Shown here piece by piece: positions 18,719-19,301 of a DNA stretch of 19,301 bases. The DNA lies in assembly GCA_025529335.1 (NCBI GenBank), contig JAMYHX010000652.1:1-19301 (forward strand), read 5' to 3'. Position numbers and translations under genes: made by a program. The DNA is from Rhizopus sp. PT2906. Lineage: Eukaryota > Mucoromycota > Mucoromycetes > Mucorales > Rhizopodaceae. How positions within the stretch are numbered: the stretch's first letter is position 1; each line of letters starts with the position of its first letter. The notes under the pieces were generated by a model. It was not told where the DNA came from. It searched no databases and saw nothing but the letters and a program-made list of their open reading frames with translations.

Positions 18719-19007
18719 TTGTATCTAATTTTTATTTGACATCATTCCATTCCCTTTTTGTTGTAGTTGATATCAATTGATAATTTAGTTTAATTTCATG
18801 AATGTATAAAAGAACAATTGAAGCGAATAAAGAAACACAACCTTTGTTTACGGTTTAAGCGTCTGTCTTAGGTTTTGCCTGGATTGGCAAGTTTTGGTGA
18901 ATTCTCTGATTATCCCTCGAAAACTCTCAAATCTAGCAACTTATCAACTTCCAGTTGATACTTACGCTCGTGTCTAATCGTTACCCGCAAGTCCTTCAAT
19001 TTCTTAT

Positions 19008-19223
19008 ACAGTGACTCAAAAAACTGGCCGCATGTTTGCTAGTTTTGACTTTGGCAACCTGCAGTCAATCCAAATTTGGCTCTATTCCTCTCAAACTTTA
19101 GGTAATTAATGACTTGGTAATGGGTAGTATTTACACCAAAATGGTAGTTACACAAGTAAAACTCAGCCAATGGATACAATCTGAATTTCACTTATACATG
19201 CGGCCAGTTGTTTGACTACCTGT
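19008..19223. mobile_element. MITE-like element with 27-bp inverted repeats and a TACAGTGA end
   Basis: The left arm (19008-19034) starts ACAGTGACTCAAA and ends AACTGGCCGCATG. The right arm (19197-19223), read in reverse complement, starts ACAGGTAGTCAAAC and ends with the same AACTGGCCGCATG. The arms agree at 23 of 27 positions. The left side is preceded by T, giving TACAG, the usual Tc1/mariner edge; the right edge reads CTGTC where CTGTA would be expected. The 216-bp unit has no coding capacity. Confidence 0.65.
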
Positions 19224-19301
19224 CAAAAATAAGTTAATCATTTATTTATTTACTTTTAATACTCTGTCCAGTATCCTTTCGACTTGATAACTGCTTCTAT
19301 T

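Larger units (their letters stand above)
18231..19301. other. Repeat-rich noncoding end of the window
   Basis: No gene is supported. Two inverted-repeat elements (listed separately) occupy 18302-18718 and 19008-19223. Between them, a TATAAAAG box (18806-18813) is followed about 15 bp later by AATAAAG (18828-18834). That promoter and poly(A)-signal pairing is seen in long terminal repeats, but no TG...CA ends, primer-binding site or second copy were found. Confidence 0.4.

Noticed and set aside
18720..18990. Possible solo LTR (TATAAAAG followed by AATAAAG)
   Set aside because: No TG/CA termini, target duplication, primer-binding site or partner LTR were found, and the pairing is common by chance in AT-rich DNA.

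Overview
The window looks like nuclear DNA of an early-diverging fungus, most likely Mucoromycota (Mucorales). It is AT-rich and compact, and its genes carry many tiny introns of about 46-83 bp with GTAAG-type donors, CTAAC-like branch points and TAG acceptors. All exon boundaries given here were worked out by hand from splice signals and reading-frame continuity. No RNA genes, CRISPR arrays or prokaryotic features were seen.

Positions 1-1403 hold no gene I can support. From 1404 to 7984 four genes lie on the + strand: a HotDog thioesterase, a multi-pass family-2 glycosyltransferase, a nonaspanin (TM9SF/EMP70), and a DUF676 serine lipase resembling yeast Rog1/Lpl1. From 13110 back to 7998 three genes lie on the - strand: a secreted Kelch-repeat protein, a Pus1-type tRNA pseudouridine synthase, and an SDR oxidoreductase. 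The two blocks converge at 7984/7998. Only 13 bp separate the two stop codons, and a palindromic poly(A) signal sits in the gap. These are ordinary housekeeping and membrane-trafficking genes and do not form an obvious pathway.

From about 13.1 kb onward the window becomes accessory and decayed. It contains a dead IS630/Tc1-mariner element whose DDE transposase has two in-frame amber codons and one frameshift, and whose left end carries seven degenerate ~23-bp direct repeats. Next come a small broken gene for a putative secreted protein (16247-16577), a truncated or frameshifted unknown protein (17534-18230), and two inverted-repeat elements that look like MITEs (18302-18718 and 19008-19223). 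The second MITE starts with the same TACAGTGA terminus as the left end of the dead transposon.

Three of the breaks on the right side fall in or beside homopolymer runs. Real decay and sequencing indels therefore cannot be told apart there from the sequence alone. No complete novel multi-gene system was found. The most unusual structure is the repeat-array end of the transposon.
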